The position numbers and the translations under genes were made by a program. Below are positions 20,122 through 32,211 of a stretch of 64,000 nt of DNA, in pieces; the stretch's first letter is position 1, and the number at the start of each line of letters is the position of its first letter. The notes beneath the pieces are model-generated. The model did not search any database and was not told the origin of the DNA. It saw nothing but the letters and a program-made list of their open reading frames with translations. The stretch is from Aphrocallistes beatrix (Eukaryota; Porifera; Hexactinellida; Sceptrulophora; Aphrocallistidae), in assembly GCA_963281255.1 (NCBI GenBank), contig OY725490.1, forward strand, positions 2,232,001 to 2,296,000, written 5' to 3'.

Positions 20122-20803
20122 CTAATTTATCAGTAAATATTTTATAATTATCTAGACTGTCCCGTCTCTATGTATTTAGTCAGTGGCAGTGCAAGGGTGA
20201 GGTCAGGTGGGGTAATAGGCCCCAGGAGAATTCGGGTGTCCCCCCCTTCCCTAGCGATGAAGCACACTCTAATTTCAAAATATCATAATACGTACAATGG
20301 CAAATCGTCAAAAATGTGCAGCAATCATCCAATTCTTGCTACAGAACGAGAACTATACAAAATCTATCTTAAATAAGACAACAGCTATCAAAAATCAATA
20401 TTTTCACGGATGTGGCCCCACATAAATAGGCTGTGCCTCGGGCATACCTAATTTACGGAATGTTCCGTAAATTAGGAATTTATAATATCCGGAATGGAAT
20501 ATTCCGTAAAATAGGCACTTAAAATTCCGGAACCGTTGCGTCAAGTTCAGTAAATTAGGTACTCAGATTTCTCGGAATGGTTCCATTCCGTAAATTAGGT
20601 ATGTCCTGTCCTGTGCCTCACATGTCCCATCAGTGGTACCGAACTAGCGCCGCACCTGATTATAGTAAATCTGAAACTAATATCACATTAGGAGAGCAAT
20701 CCAATATTGTAAATCAACGAAAATAAAAGGAATATTGTATTAGTGATATAATCGAGCGGGGTTTACAATTCTGGGTTGCAAAGGCTGTCACAGGAATGAG
20801 ATC
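20122..20803. other. BLOC1S4 5' flank and spacer
   Basis: Apart from the TIR element at 20443-20603 I see only AT-rich sequence here. Confidence 0.5.
20443..20603. mobile_element. 161-bp TIR element (CATACCTAATTTACGGAA family)
   Basis: Terminal inverted repeats CATACCTAATTTACGGAA and TTCCGTAAATTAGGTATG, with further TTCCGTAAA-type inverted repeats inside. A degenerate relative lies between the oxygenase and helicase genes (about 34195-34300). The superfamily is not assigned. Confidence 0.7.
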
Positions 20804-20917
20804 TCAAACTCTACCGAGTGGAGTAGACCCACCAATCACTCCATATCCGATCATTATCAGTCCAGCACTAATTAGCACAATCCCAACTCCCAACAACTTC
20901 TTGTCCTCTTCTTCCAT
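20804..20917 (-). CDS. Tiny glycine-rich hydrophobic protein 1 (37 aa)
   Basis: ATG at 20917, stop at 20806-20804: an acidic/basic head MEEEDKK, a single hydrophobic glycine-bearing stretch (LLGVGIVLISAGLIMIGYGV) and a short tail. It is too short to be convincing alone. However, the head-then-glycine-zipper layout is shared with four other frames at 21656-21811, 23537-23725, 25351-25518 and 30752-30943. It lacks the second hydrophobic half of the larger members, so it may be truncated. No known family is assigned. Confidence 0.45.
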   Translation of the reverse strand: MEEEDKKLLGVGIVLISAGLIMIGYGVIGGSTPLGRV

Positions 20918-21655
20918 TGTAGCAAATCTAAGCGGCTAAGTATATTAGAAATATCATCAGTAATCAAAACGAATAATTTGTAATATCACGCCGCATTACA
21001 TTCCTGCTGACAGAGGCGTAGCCAAGGTGGTGAGGTTGAACGAGACAATCCCGAGCACCACCTTGAAGAGACGATGCACCACCAAATGTCTAGAGCTGGC
21101 AACGCCCACTGCAGCAAAAAGTGGCACATGTTGAAAATTTTCTACATGGGAACGAGTATTTATATTAAAAGCTTCAAAATGGGTAAATCGGATATGTAGT
21201 TTACGAGTTAGAAATCAAAAATCGAATATTTCTTAGTTTGAGTACATATTCCATTGTGGAAGTATAGGACTGTGGCCGGTTATGCCTAATGAAGATCAAC
21301 TTTGGAATCCGACTCATTCGCACCCTCAAAATTAATAATATACGTATGAGGTGATTAAGTTTAAAGACGGTACAAAATCACATGATAATCCAGCAGATAA
21401 TTGAATACAAATCTAGGAAAATAGATGGAAATTCCAGCCTCGTTGACATAAACGCGAGCGCGAGAATTACGGCAAAAATATTTTGGCGTTTTAAATATCA
21501 AGAATAATAAAGTTAAAAATGAAGTCATCATATGAGTAATGAATATTGTTAGAAAATAGTTTATGGGTAAATATGAGGGTGAGAGAAAAATATAAATAAA
21601 ATATTAAGATTGTTGTGACTACACTAAAAGTTAAATACTCTTTTGAAAAGGAATT
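20918..21655. other. Spacer with an hAT-end-like fragment
   Basis: Around 21010 the string AGAGGCGTAGCCAAGGTGG resembles the end of hAT-type elements (compare 43435), but I could not find a matching right end. Otherwise AT-rich with no gene visible. Confidence 0.35.
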
Positions 21656-21811
21656 TCAAAGTGATTTGCCAACGGTACCTAAAGCAGTCAGGAGACCTCC
21701 AACCGCAGTGAGAGTAGCAGGACCACCGGCGATCGCACTTGCGGCAACTATACACCCCACACCCACAGTAGCAAGGCCAGCAGCTACCACTTTCTTTTTC
21801 TCTTCATCCAT
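21656..21811 (-). CDS. Tiny glycine-rich hydrophobic protein 2 (51 aa)
   Basis: ATG at 21811, stop TGA at 21658-21656. The head MDEEKKK is followed by two hydrophobic glycine/alanine stretches, VVAAGLATVGVGCIVAASAI and LTAVGGLLTALGTVG, separated by AGGPAT. The GxxxG-type spacing suggests helix packing in a membrane. The layout matches the 62- and 63-residue members at 23537-23725 and 30752-30943. It has no recognisable copy of their promoter module. Possibly a membrane-inserted micropeptide; the function is unknown. Confidence 0.5.
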   Translation of the reverse strand: MDEEKKKVVAAGLATVGVGCIVAASAIAGGPATLTAVGGLLTALGTVGKSL

Positions 21812-21979
21812 AATGTCAATCTAATTTAGCTATAGTACTTTTTCCTGATGTATTATACTTGCAAAAAACAGTCAATTGAATAACAAAAATGCCTACTGCT
21901 CTAGAGTATTTAAACTAAACAAAAGTAATAAGGTATCTAGGCAACATTAGATAAACAACTAATGGAAGATTCTAGAATC

Positions 21980-22515
21980 CTAAGCGCAAGCTACTACACT
22001 CCTCCCCTCTAAGTATCCAATACCCTAATCTGGCTGGTATCGGTAGGCTTACGTGATCTGTTCGATCGGCGAAGGGTTGGACTTGTTCTCCACCTTGGGT
22101 CCCGTTCTGCTGATCCTCCGATAGATCCGGATTTGGAAATTCAAATTCATATGGGTGCCCTTCTCTTTGTAGACAGTTCAACGGTGGCCTCTCTTCCACT
22201 CTATTAAAACGCAAATGGTCTATGTGGCGACGGACCATCCTCCCGTCCTCTAACCTAACGTTGAAGGACTGAGGACCGCAATTTTCATGTATAATACCAG
22301 CGAACCATTTGGTATTCGAGGAAAACTCTGTCCCCAATGTTCAAAACTCCTATCCCTAACGCTCTTGTCATATCTACGTTTTTGAGCTTCTTGCTTGGTA
22401 ACCATTCGGCCCACAATATCCGGGAGGAGGAGGCACAAGTGTGACTTGAGTTGCCTGCCCATTATGAGTTCTGCGGGCGACATCCCTGTCGTACTGTGTG
22501 GCGTGATTCTGTACT
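21980..22515 (-). pseudogene. Ty3/Gypsy-type retrotransposon integrase tail, frameshifted
   Basis: Minus-strand frames give TPHSTTGMSPAELIMGRQLK near 22505-22440. This is the classic segment after the integrase core in Gypsy-like polyproteins, followed by KRRYDKSVRDRSFEHWGQ. After a frame change near 22340 comes NTKWFAGIIHENCGPQSFNV and RRHIDHLRFN, the chromodomain-like C-terminal part. There is no reverse transcriptase, protease or LTR pair nearby. It is an old 3' fragment of an LTR element. Confidence 0.8.
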
Positions 22516-23536
22516 GAAATTTAGAAAAATAATAAACAAAACATGAAAATATTAAAGTCCAATTATAAATTTCCTGGAATAATTTCCTGGAATTTTTCTA
22601 CCCCCCCTCGTACATATTTCCACACCATTTGACGAATTTTGAAAACAGCTCCCGACGATTGACATGGGGTTTTTGGGGGTGTTGATTTCGAATATCATAT
22701 TTTCGAATAACTATGATAATATTTTGTTTACTTTTGCTCACAATAGATACATAAAGTAAACACATCTCAAAAATAGGTTAGAATCTAGCTTTCAAATGTT
22801 GACATGGGGTATTTAGGGGTGCAGATTTAAAATACAATATTTTCGAACCATATCATAAATCATTTGTTTACAATAGATACATAAAATAAACAGATCTCAC
22901 TATAGCTTTCAACGGTTGACCTGCGATTTTCGAGGTTAAGATTCCTAATATTGCATTATCGAATGTACCGACTCTGAATTAGTTGAAATAAGCGACTCAG
23001 TGAACATTTTGTGTTCGCTAGCCGTGCTACACAAGTGCGCGAAGCGCGCTCGTAATCTGTAAACAAGCTGGGTATTGTGTTAAAATTGCAGTAAAATCAA
23101 AATATAAATTGTATATTTACGAATAGTAGCCGAGAAGATTATTAATTTTGATTCATGAAATTAAAATGTTTCAGAAATTTTAAAATTTTATTCTACAGTA
23201 GCAAAAAGTTTTCCTCTAATTAGGGGGGGGGGTGTTGGCGATTATCCAAGGGTCGATTATCATTCGAATTTATATGATAATTGGTCTTTTTGTGTTTGTT
23301 TGTGTTTAATTTTTATAAGAAAGATTTCGAAAAATGTATATGATACCATATTAACTGTAATGTAGTTATATAGAGCATTAGCAAATGTTTATTTTCTTAC
23401 AGAAAATGTATCTTTCATACCTATGTAGATTTTAGAAGAAAAAAATATTAAATTTTGGCATTATTTATTCAAGATGTACAGACAAACAATAGTGAATACA
23501 CATAAGATTTTGAGAAAAATAATGATGTTACTATTA
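22516..23536. other. AT-rich spacer
   Basis: It holds a degenerate three-fold repeat of about 120 bp at 22630-22930 (segments after GACATGGGGTTTTTGGGGG-like strings, each containing ACAATAGATACATAAA). A related fragment lies near 24750-24840. No coding potential seen. Confidence 0.4.
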
Positions 23537-23725
23537 TTAAAAGAAAAAAGACGAAATTTTACTTAGAGCTACTCCGATAAAGCCCATACTAGCTCCTACA
23601 GCTACAACTTCGGAACCCCCCGTCATCCCAGCTCCAACAACGATTATTCCACCTCCTACTATAGCAACTCCAACACCAATTATGATTACTCCAGTTCCGA
23701 TATGTTCCCTTTTGTCATCGTCCAT
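23537..23725 (-). CDS. Tiny glycine-rich hydrophobic protein 3 (62 aa)
   Basis: The charged head MDDDKREH is followed by two glycine-zipper stretches, GVIIIGVGVAIVGGGIIVVG and VAVGASMGFIGVALSK, around the turn AGMTGGSE, and an aromatic end ISSFFF. It aligns along its full length with the plus-strand 63-aa protein at 30752-30943 (GVGVAI.GGG.IVVGAG.TGG and LSK.SSFF). The 20 bp before the two start codons are also nearly identical (GTTCAATTAGAxATACGGCT). A shared upstream module with a TATA-like ACTATATAAGATC lies at about 23981-24060. Predicted membrane micropeptide; the function is unknown. Confidence 0.65.
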   Translation of the reverse strand: MDDDKREHIGTGVIIIGVGVAIVGGGIIVVGAGMTGGSEVVAVGASMGFIGVALSKISSFFF

Positions 23726-23980
23726 AGCCGTATTTCTAATTGAACAAGCAAAAAATATTAAATTATAACAATTAATTTCAGAAAAGATGCAAAATCGAAA
23801 TTTTTTCTAGATGAGTAGACACTTATAAAAATGGTTTAAATATCTCAACAGATTTTAAATTTTATTTCTATTCAAAATACGAATGCTAACGTTATTATTC
23901 TTAATAATTATTAAAATGTTAAAATAACTCAAACAATCTGAAAAAGATGTTTCGTTTTATGTGAAGTTGTTACAAACGAC

Positions 23981-24060
23981 AATAGAGTTCGATCTTATAT
24001 AGTTCCTCTACTCATCTAAAATTACCTATTAATATTATATCACATTTGTTAGCGTTTTAA
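23981..24060 (-). promoter_or_regulatory. Conserved upstream module with TATA box, gene 3 copy
   Basis: On the minus strand it reads TGTGATATAATATTAATAG, then ATTTTAGATGAGTAGAGG and AACTATATAAGATC. Closely related modules lie at 25590-25680 (minus), 27400-27470 (plus) and 30243-30330 (plus). Three of the four precede a tiny glycine-rich frame. Promoter identity is inferred from the TATA-like core and conserved position; no start site can be seen. Confidence 0.5.
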
Positions 24061-24857
24061 ATGCAAATGAATTTTTTGAAGCATCACTATGACATTACAT
24101 GATTTTTCATGCAAAAAGAATAGGAATGTTCTTCTGTAGGTAGACTTGTGTCGATTTTAACTTGTGTACCACTTAATATTCGTCTAATTACTTGTCTAAT
24201 GTGCCTAATATCAGTTTATGAATCAGTAGATCGTGAAAGGAAGATCCCGATCTTAGCTGTTATTATGATCGGTGATCCCAATCGAGTACTTGTCTAAAAA
24301 TATTTGGTGCTTAATTCAGTTGATACAAAATGATGGAAAAAACCTCGGTGGGAATGAGGCCGGGAGATATTTCATCGCCATGATCCCATTATATGGATAT
24401 GATCATGGCTGATAATGAGTACCGTATTTACTTTTGTCTAATTTTTTTTGTTGAACTCGTGATTCATACTTTATTTAGGTAATGCAAAATACATTACTTG
24501 TTTATCATTCCCAACTTTAGAGACGCTCGGAAAATGTATCCTATTATTTATTGTTTATTATCTGAACATTACTCAAATTTATCAAAAAAAGCTGAACTTT
24601 CCAGGGAAAAAAGTGTAATCTGCAAACCTCTCAACTATCGCGAACTCGTCGTGTGTCTGACGACTTCCGCTGCTACAAGAAACCTTAATTCCATTTAAAC
24701 AAAAGTAAACGAATAATTTATCATATTGCTCTGAAAATGTAATATTCGAAATCTACACCCCTGAATACCCCATGATACTCGTTGGAAGCCAGCTTCTAGC
24801 CTATTTTGTAATTTGTTTACTTTATATATCTAATGTAAACAAAAGTAACTTTGAATC

Positions 24858-25150
24858 TGTTGCAGGCGAAATGCGTTTCGCCTAGGCGGTGGGCGTTTCA
24901 ATACAATAATTGGTAGTTAATATTGTATCTGGAAATTCGAGTGATTAATATACAGTAATTTGGTTAATATATAGTGAATAAATAAAGAAATGAAACATGA
25001 TAAAAAGTCAGTTTGCTGTTTTTATTCGAAAATAGATTCAATCTCGTATCATTTCCTAAATAATCATATATTAACTACCCATTATTGTATTGAAACGCCC
25101 ACCGTCTAGGCGAAACGCGTTTCGCGTTAAAACGCATTTCGCCTGCAACA
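24858..25150. mobile_element. 293-bp TIR element (TGTTGCAGGCGAAATGCG family)
   Basis: Left end TGTTGCAGGCGAAATGCG, right end its inverse. Inside, GGCGGTGGGCGTTTCAATAC is mirrored by GTATTGAAACGCCCACCG. No clear target duplication and no transposase. It lies between tiny-protein genes 3 and 4. Confidence 0.7.
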
Positions 25151-25350
25151 TGTTCATTAATCGAGTTTTAATAGTAAGGATTTGGTAGTTGATCGACAAC
25201 GTCGCATAACTTAATATTTATAGATAAAACTTCCATTTTTCTTATATGTAATTTATCAATTTATCAGGGGAAGGAATATTTAATGATGTACAACAGAATT
25301 AAAGATTTACACAGAGAAAGCAAAACAATAGTTCACACACACAATAGTTC

Positions 25351-25518
25351 TTATTTTAAACCGAAAACGGACCCTAAAGTTCTGAAAACTGAGCCAACCC
25401 CACCGGCCATCTCAGTTCCAACCATCGCCAGCCCAGTGCCAACTACATTCAAAGCACCACCCAATACTACAAGGATAGTACCTGTCACTGAATCGTTTTC
25501 TCCTTTACCGCTGTTCAT
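25351..25518 (-). CDS. Tiny glycine-rich hydrophobic protein 4 (55 aa)
   Basis: ATG at 25518, stop TAA at 25353-25351. The polar head MNSGKGENDS is followed by TGTILVVLGGALNVVGTGLA, then EMAGGVGSVFRTLGSVFGLK. The GG-centred hydrophobic halves resemble genes 3 and 5, but the head lacks the acidic run. The copy of the promoter module about 80-160 bp upstream contains two TATATAG-type boxes inside an internal duplication. A plus-strand frame covers the same DNA but lacks these family features. Confidence 0.5.
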   Translation of the reverse strand: MNSGKGENDSVTGTILVVLGGALNVVGTGLAMVGTEMAGGVGSVFRTLGSVFGLK

Positions 25519-25589
25519 TTCTGTATCTCTAGAAATTGAGCTTTAACTTGAAGATTTTTCTTTTATGGGAAAATGTTGCTAACAATGCT

Positions 25590-25680
25590 CTTATATAGCT
25601 CCTCTATAAGAGCATTGTTAGCTTCTTATATAGCTCCCATACACGCTTAAAATTATATATTAATATTATATCACATTTGT
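25590..25680 (-). promoter_or_regulatory. Conserved upstream module, gene 4 copy, with duplicated TATA segment
   Basis: Minus-strand TGTGATATAATATTAATAT and GGGAGCTATATAAGAAGCT, then a second GAGGAGCTATATAAGAGC about 34 bp further on. The segment GCTAACAATGCTCTTATA is mirrored, so the two boxes could form a stem. It lies just upstream of tiny gene 4. Confidence 0.45.
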
Positions 25681-25699
25681 TTGCGATTTTAACTTTTGT

Positions 25700-26180
25700 A
25701 TCACTTAATTAATATTCGTCTAATTACTTATCTAACAGCATTTAGTGCCTAATTCAGTTTATGATATATAACAAGCGCGCTTCGCTTGCTTGCACTGCGG
25801 GGCTGGCGGACACTCTATGTCCGCCGGAGGCGCCCTTTGTGCGCCTGGGATCACATGGGAACACTTTGTGCGCCTGGGATCACAACTTCTACTGTTATAA
25901 TCGATATCGCACGAAAAAATTCATTATCAATTTACTGATTCAATGCAAACCAGTTAATAATTTATGATCAAATCAAAATATGTTGTGTGCTGAGTAAACA
26001 AACTTTATAAGTTTCTTATTACTTAAGCAGATTAGTGTAGTATATCTACCAGTTGAATCAGTTTAGACCAGTTTTGACCGGTTAAAACTTTGATGCGTAT
26101 TTATACATTCAGTAACTATTAAATCTTCTTATCTTCGGCAAGATATCAGGCCAAATTTGAGTTAAAGTAAATAAGAAAAT
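25700..26180. other. Spacer with a small GC-rich island
   Basis: 25770-25880 is GC-richer and contains GGCGGACACTCTATGTCCGCC, a near-perfect small hairpin, and two copies of CTTTGTGCGCCTGGGATCAC. A fragment related to the same sequence lies at about 32690-32760 (CGGCGGACATAAAGTG). Probably the end of a dispersed repeat. No gene seen. Confidence 0.4.
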
Positions 26181-26189
26181 TGGGTTAAG

Positions 26190-26880
26190 CTACCAATATT
26201 ACAATATACTAAATTCAAAGTTTCTATGATTTCTAGTGTTTCGGTGATATTGAACCATTATCACAATTACATTTTACTAAATAAGAATATTGGGTTAGTT
26301 AAGCTACTAATATTACAATATACTAAATTCAAAGTTTCTATGATTTCTAGTGTTTCGGTGATATTGAACCATTATCACAATTACATTTTACTAAATAAGA
26401 ATATTGGGTTAGTTAAGCTACTAATATTACAATATACTAAATTCAAAGTTTCTATGATTTCTAGTGTTTCGGTGATATTGAACCATTATCACAATTACAT
26501 TTTACTAAATAAGAATATTGGGTTAGTTAAGCTACTAATATTACAATATACTAAATTCAAAGTTTCTATGATTTCTAGTGTTTCGGTGATATTGAACCAT
26601 TATCACAATTACATTTTGCTAAATAAGAATATTGGGTTAGTTAAGCTACTAATATTACAATATACTAAATTCAAAGTTTCTATGATTTCTAGTGTTTCGG
26701 TGATATTGAACCATTATCACAATTACATTTTGCTAAATAAGAATATTGGGTTAGTTAAGCTACTAATATTACAATATACTAAATTCAAAGTTTCTATGAT
26801 TTCTAGTGTTTCGGTGATATTGAACCATTATCACAATTACATTTTACTAAATAAGAATATTGGGTTAGTTAAGAAATCTT
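26190..26880. repeat. 114-bp satellite, six units, open in one frame
   Basis: Six nearly identical 114-bp units, each starting near TTTCTATGATTTCTAGTG. Since 114 is a multiple of three, the plus strand stays open for 221 codons as 38-residue repeats (MISSVSVILNHYHNYILL...). Unit-to-unit identity at the DNA level, with no synonymous bias that I can see, argues for a young satellite and not a repeat protein. Confidence 0.85.
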
Positions 26881-26891
26881 ATACTAATTGA

Positions 26892-26933
26892 TCTTCAATC
26901 AATTCGATACATATGTATCGAATTGATTGAAGA
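26892..26933. repeat. Perfect 42-bp palindrome
   Basis: Reads the same on both strands, centred on ATACATATGTAT. It sits exactly between the end of the 114-bp satellite and the duplicated fragment of the oxygenase gene, so it may mark a rearrangement junction or an inverted target. Confidence 0.9.
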
Positions 26934-26977
26934 AACTGCCAGACACAAAGCTTATTTTTGGCATGTGGTCAATTTTA

Positions 26978-27180
26978 AACCCGTCACCAAGGAAAGAAAT
27001 ACATCATGAGAACTGACATTATGTTCAAACCTATGAGTTAAATATGTCATTCTCCATCTTTCAGTTTGTAGATAAACTAGATTTTTTGGTTCAATATTTT
27101 GAGGAAACTTTTGGGAATGGCTAATATTATGGCCATTGTGAATAATAAACTTGTTGCAGGTCCAAAAAGGCCCTCAGTGG
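26978..27180 (+). pseudogene. Duplicated 3' end of the 2OG oxygenase gene
   Basis: Plus strand: from AACCCGTCACCAAGG through the codons for KKYIMRTDIMFKPMS and the stop, into the 3' flank. It matches the reverse complement of 33240-33075 with few differences. Only the last about 20 codons are present. The flank extends into a dispersed repeat (CCCTCAGTGGGGATG type) that also occurs near 24340, 31980 and 32830. It is a non-functional fragment. Confidence 0.8.
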
Positions 27181-27395
27181 GATATGGGCAGTATTTCATC
27201 ACCATGATCTCATTTATATGCTACATGATCAAGTTTGATAATTTGACTGATAATGAGTACTGTAATTATTTTTGTCTGAATTTTTGTATTGAACTTTCAA
27301 TTCATACAAGCGCGCTTCGCTTGCTTGCGCTGTGTGGCTGGTGAACACAAAGTGAAATGATGTTTAATCCAAATTCACAAACAAATGTGGAAACG

Positions 27396-27500
27396 CAAAA
27401 AAATGTGACATAATATTAATAGGGAAATTTTAGATGAGTAGAGAAACTATACATAGTATAAGATCAAAGTTCTAATGTTATTAGCAACTTCTCATAAGAC
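27396..27500 (+). promoter_or_regulatory. Orphan copy of the tiny-protein promoter module
   Basis: Plus strand: GTGACATAATATTAATAG, ATTTTAGATGAGTAGAG, then TATAAGATCAAAGTTCTAATG and CTTCTCATAAGACAAAAACTCTTCTT. It matches the module before the gene at 30752 including downstream leader sequence. Homology continues to about 28000 and stops where a TIR element begins at 28033. The coding frame is gone. Confidence 0.5.
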
Positions 27501-28032
27501 AAAAACTCTTCTTAACTTTTAAAATAATGCCCAAAAATGGGCAACCTTTAAAAGGTCATAAAAGTGTAGAAGGTCACTTTAACGAAATTCTAAACCAATT
27601 ATTTTGTAGAGGATTCAATTCTACGTCGTTTTGGTTATGAGGATTTTTAAACAGTGAATAACTTTTGAGTTAAAGTGATAACAGCTCCTCATAAAACAAA
27701 AAAACTCTTCCTCAAGTCATACTAATTTTTCTAGATTTTAATAATTATTTAAAATGAGTTAGTATCAATATTTTGAATAGAATTATAAAGCACTTGAATA
27801 AATAGCTAAGGATTGAGTGGATCAGGTTTTACTAATCAAATTGGAAAATTCAAGATTTTAAAACATCCCCAACTGAAAATCACTTTGATCATATTCTATT
27901 AAATATCTTAAATTCTGTTGAAATATTTTCGTTTGAATAATGGCTATCGTATTATTTTATAAAAATAAACAAACAAACACTTTTTGTAAGAGTCTGGTCA
28001 TCTACGTATATGATATTAATTGTTAGAATTTA

Positions 28033-28430
28033 CTTAGAGCAATCCAAAAGTTCTCATCCCAAATTTGTATCTCAAATGATAGTGAAAATAGGATATTTTC
28101 GATTTGTCCATTGTATTCCTTAGGGGATTAGCTTCCAATTTGTATATTGGTTTATTTTAAAAGGACAAATATTGTGGTTCCTACATTAGATTTGTGTACA
28201 TCGGTTTAAAGTAGTTCATTTTAACGTGATTTTTGGGGTTCCCTTTGATATATTTCAGTTCTGAGTAATTTTAGATTAAAACTGATCCCTCTATCGAATT
28301 CTACGCATCAATTAACATATAGATTGACTTCTCAAGTATTCTAGTTTTAGGCTGATGGAATAATGTGTTTTGGTGGTTTACTACTACTACTTTTGTCCCA
28401 CTTTTTAAATGGCAAAAATTAACCAAAAGT
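28033..28430. mobile_element. Partial copy of the long-TIR TA-target element
   Basis: Starts after TA with CTTAGAGCAATCCAAAAGTTC and follows the reverse complement of the 62751-63503 element for about 400 bp, then stops. It has only one end. It interrupts the orphan promoter copy. Confidence 0.75.
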
Positions 28431-28611
28431 TTGTTTTATATTTGAAATAAATAATATCCAAATTTAAAATTTCATATTTCTTCTAAAATCTACATATGCA
28501 TGGAGAGAAAGTACTTGTAAAATTCACTTATGATATTACCTATAGCTCACTATAATTAATATGGTAAAATTTACAATTTGTGAGAAAAACTTGACGTAAT
28601 TGAAGCAATTG

Positions 28612-30060
<1,449 letters not shown>

Positions 30061-30242
30061 TTCCTAATTTTCTACTATTTTTAATTTTAGCAATGATGTA
30101 ATGTTATTAATAAGTTTTCATATTTTGTATGATAAATGTTGTGTAATGTTAAATTCTACTAAATTTTAAAAATACTAAAATAGACGAGACATGAACTTAG
30201 TGTTGCTATGATGCCATATTAGCAATCAAAAGCAAACTAATG

Positions 30243-30330
30243 TGATATAATATTAATAGCCTAATCTTAGACGAGTTGAGGAACTATATAAGATCAATGT
30301 TCTATTGTTAGTAACAGCTTCTCATAAAAC
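30243..30330 (+). promoter_or_regulatory. Conserved upstream module with TATA box, gene 5 copy
   Basis: Plus strand: TGTGATATAATATTAATAG, GACGAGTTGAGG, AACTATATAAGATC, followed by ATGTTCTATTGTTAGTAAC. It lies about 450 bp upstream of the start at 30752. The long gap and conserved downstream stretch suggest a 5' UTR or an intron, as for gene 3. Confidence 0.5.
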
Positions 30331-30751
30331 AAAAACTCTTCTTCAAATCGTACTAGTTATTCAGGATTTTATTCATCACTAAGATACTAATGTTAGAATT
30401 CGTATTTTGACTACAAAAATTAAAACTTGGCTATAAAGCACTTGATTGACTGGATCAGGTTTATTTAACAACGTGTTGTCTAACTGGAAATTCATGATTG
30501 ATGTTCTAAAAAAATCTAACCCAACTGATAAATCACTTGATTATTCTATTAAAGATCTTAAATTCTTTTGAGATATTTTAGTTTGAATAATAGCTATCGT
30601 ATTATATTTATAAAAATAAACAAACAAACACTTTTTATAAGAGTAGTTATCTAGACAAAAGAGTTGATTTTTGCGTCTTTTCGAGATCAATTATTAAGTA
30701 GAATTTAATAATACTTTTCTAGATCTTGTTTGTTCAATTAGAGATACGGCT

Positions 30752-30943
30752 ATGAGTGATGACAAAAATAAAATTATCGGGCCTGGAGTCATAATGATTG
30801 GTGTTGGAGTTGCTATAGCAGGTGGTGGACTAATCGTTGTTGGAGCTGGGATAACAGGAGGCGTAGGAGTTGCTGCTATTGCATCTGGTTTGGGCCTTAT
30901 CGGAGGAGGTCTAAGTAAACTGTCTTCTTTCTTTTCACAATAG
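30752..30943 (+). CDS. Tiny glycine-rich hydrophobic protein 5 (63 aa)
   Basis: The head MSDDKNKI is followed by two glycine-zipper stretches, GVIMIGVGVAIAGGGLIVVG and VAAIASGLGLIGGGLSK, around AGITGGVG, ending LSSFFSQ. It aligns throughout with the 62-aa protein on the opposite strand at 23537-23725, including the 5' leader GTTCAATTAGAGATACGGCT. Conservation of the protein pattern between oppositely oriented, diverged copies is the best evidence that the family is real. Glycine-zipper helical hairpins are seen in small membrane-acting or membrane-assembling peptides; that link is structural analogy only. Confidence 0.7.
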   Translation: MSDDKNKIIGPGVIMIGVGVAIAGGGLIVVGAGITGGVGVAAIASGLGLIGGGLSKLSSFFSQ

Positions 30944-32039
30944 AACAATAACAGCATTATTGTCCTCAATTCATGCGCGCAATGAGTATTTTCTAGCATT
31001 ATTATTTGTATGCATATTTTGAATAAATGATTTCAAAATTTCATATTTTTAGTTCAGCTCCTAGTATAGGATACCCCATAGCATTCTAATACACTAAGGC
31101 AATGGCGCAGACCTTTTTTTCTTCACCATGGATTGGTTAAACGAGCTAAGTGAATTTATCACTAATTATCAATTTAACATTTATTCGCTTTCTATTTGTG
31201 CACCACACTTACTAAAGTCATATCATTGAGTCCAAAAGGTTAAGTACTTAATAAATGAGCGTTTATAATCATAATAAGTTCAATTTTAATTAGCAAACAA
31301 ACAAGTACATTCGAAATAGATTCATAGCACAGCACGGCAAGACTAACAATAGACACTAAGTAGGAATAATCATTACTGAAATGGTGAATTACATGAATTA
31401 AATTAGTAAACTGAAGGATGTTATGAAGAGAAGATAATATTCTAAGATTAAGGAAGATCAAAACGTTGTTATTCCGTTAGACATCACTTCTCTTTCTTCA
31501 TCCTTTATTCAGTCTTGTCACACCATTCCTAAGAAAGAGAAGAATTATTATACTTCACAACAACACAATTCTCTCACACATATCAATCCATTTGTCATCA
31601 ACTATGATTAAAATTAGTACTAGTAATTTAGTACGAGTTGAACCGGGATAAAACTGTTTTCGAAGAACTTGAGAGTTAGCAATTTGATGAAAGTTTTATG
31701 GATAATACAAGTAGTCACGCAGGCGATAACAGCAATATATGGATACATAAGTGACCCCTGTCTAATAAATCTATGATAATTTATTGAGATCCCTTATCAG
31801 TTGTTAAAAGGTTAGATTTTTTGTATAAGAGAAAACTGCACACCCAGTCACGTTATTTTGCTACTAGTACTCAATTTGTGAATTATTAAATACATTTCAT
31901 TAAAATCCCTGCAAACTATTCAAATATTATTTAAGAACTATGACTACTGTTAATAGTAAAGTTGTTTCAGCTCTAAAAAGACCTTCAGTGGGGATGCGGG
32001 CAGGCGTTATATCATGACCAGTCTCATTATTTTATAATA
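30944..32039. other. AT-rich spacer
   Basis: No gene recognised. At 31970-32035 a dispersed repeat fragment (AAAAAGACCTTCAGTGGGGA and following) also occurs at 24340, 27160 and 32830. Confidence 0.4.
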
Positions 32040-32211
32040 CAGTAGAACTCGGTTAGTACGTGCTCGGGATACAACATACTTCGGCTTAGTACGTACTCAT
32101 TTCTCTGAACCATAACTTCCTATGTAATATCAACTCGGTTAGTACGAACTTACGGATAGTACGTACTTTTTCCCGCGTCCCGTAAGGGTACGTACTAACC
32201 GAGTTCTACTG
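32040..32211. mobile_element. 172-bp TA-target MITE, uninterrupted
   Basis: TIRs CAGTAGAACTCGGTTAGTAC at both ends, TA on each side (32038-32039, 32212-32213). It is the intact reference for the middle element of the nest at 18730-19521. Inner tandem copies of the TIR motif (AACTCGGTTAGTACG) occur at its centre. Confidence 0.95.
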
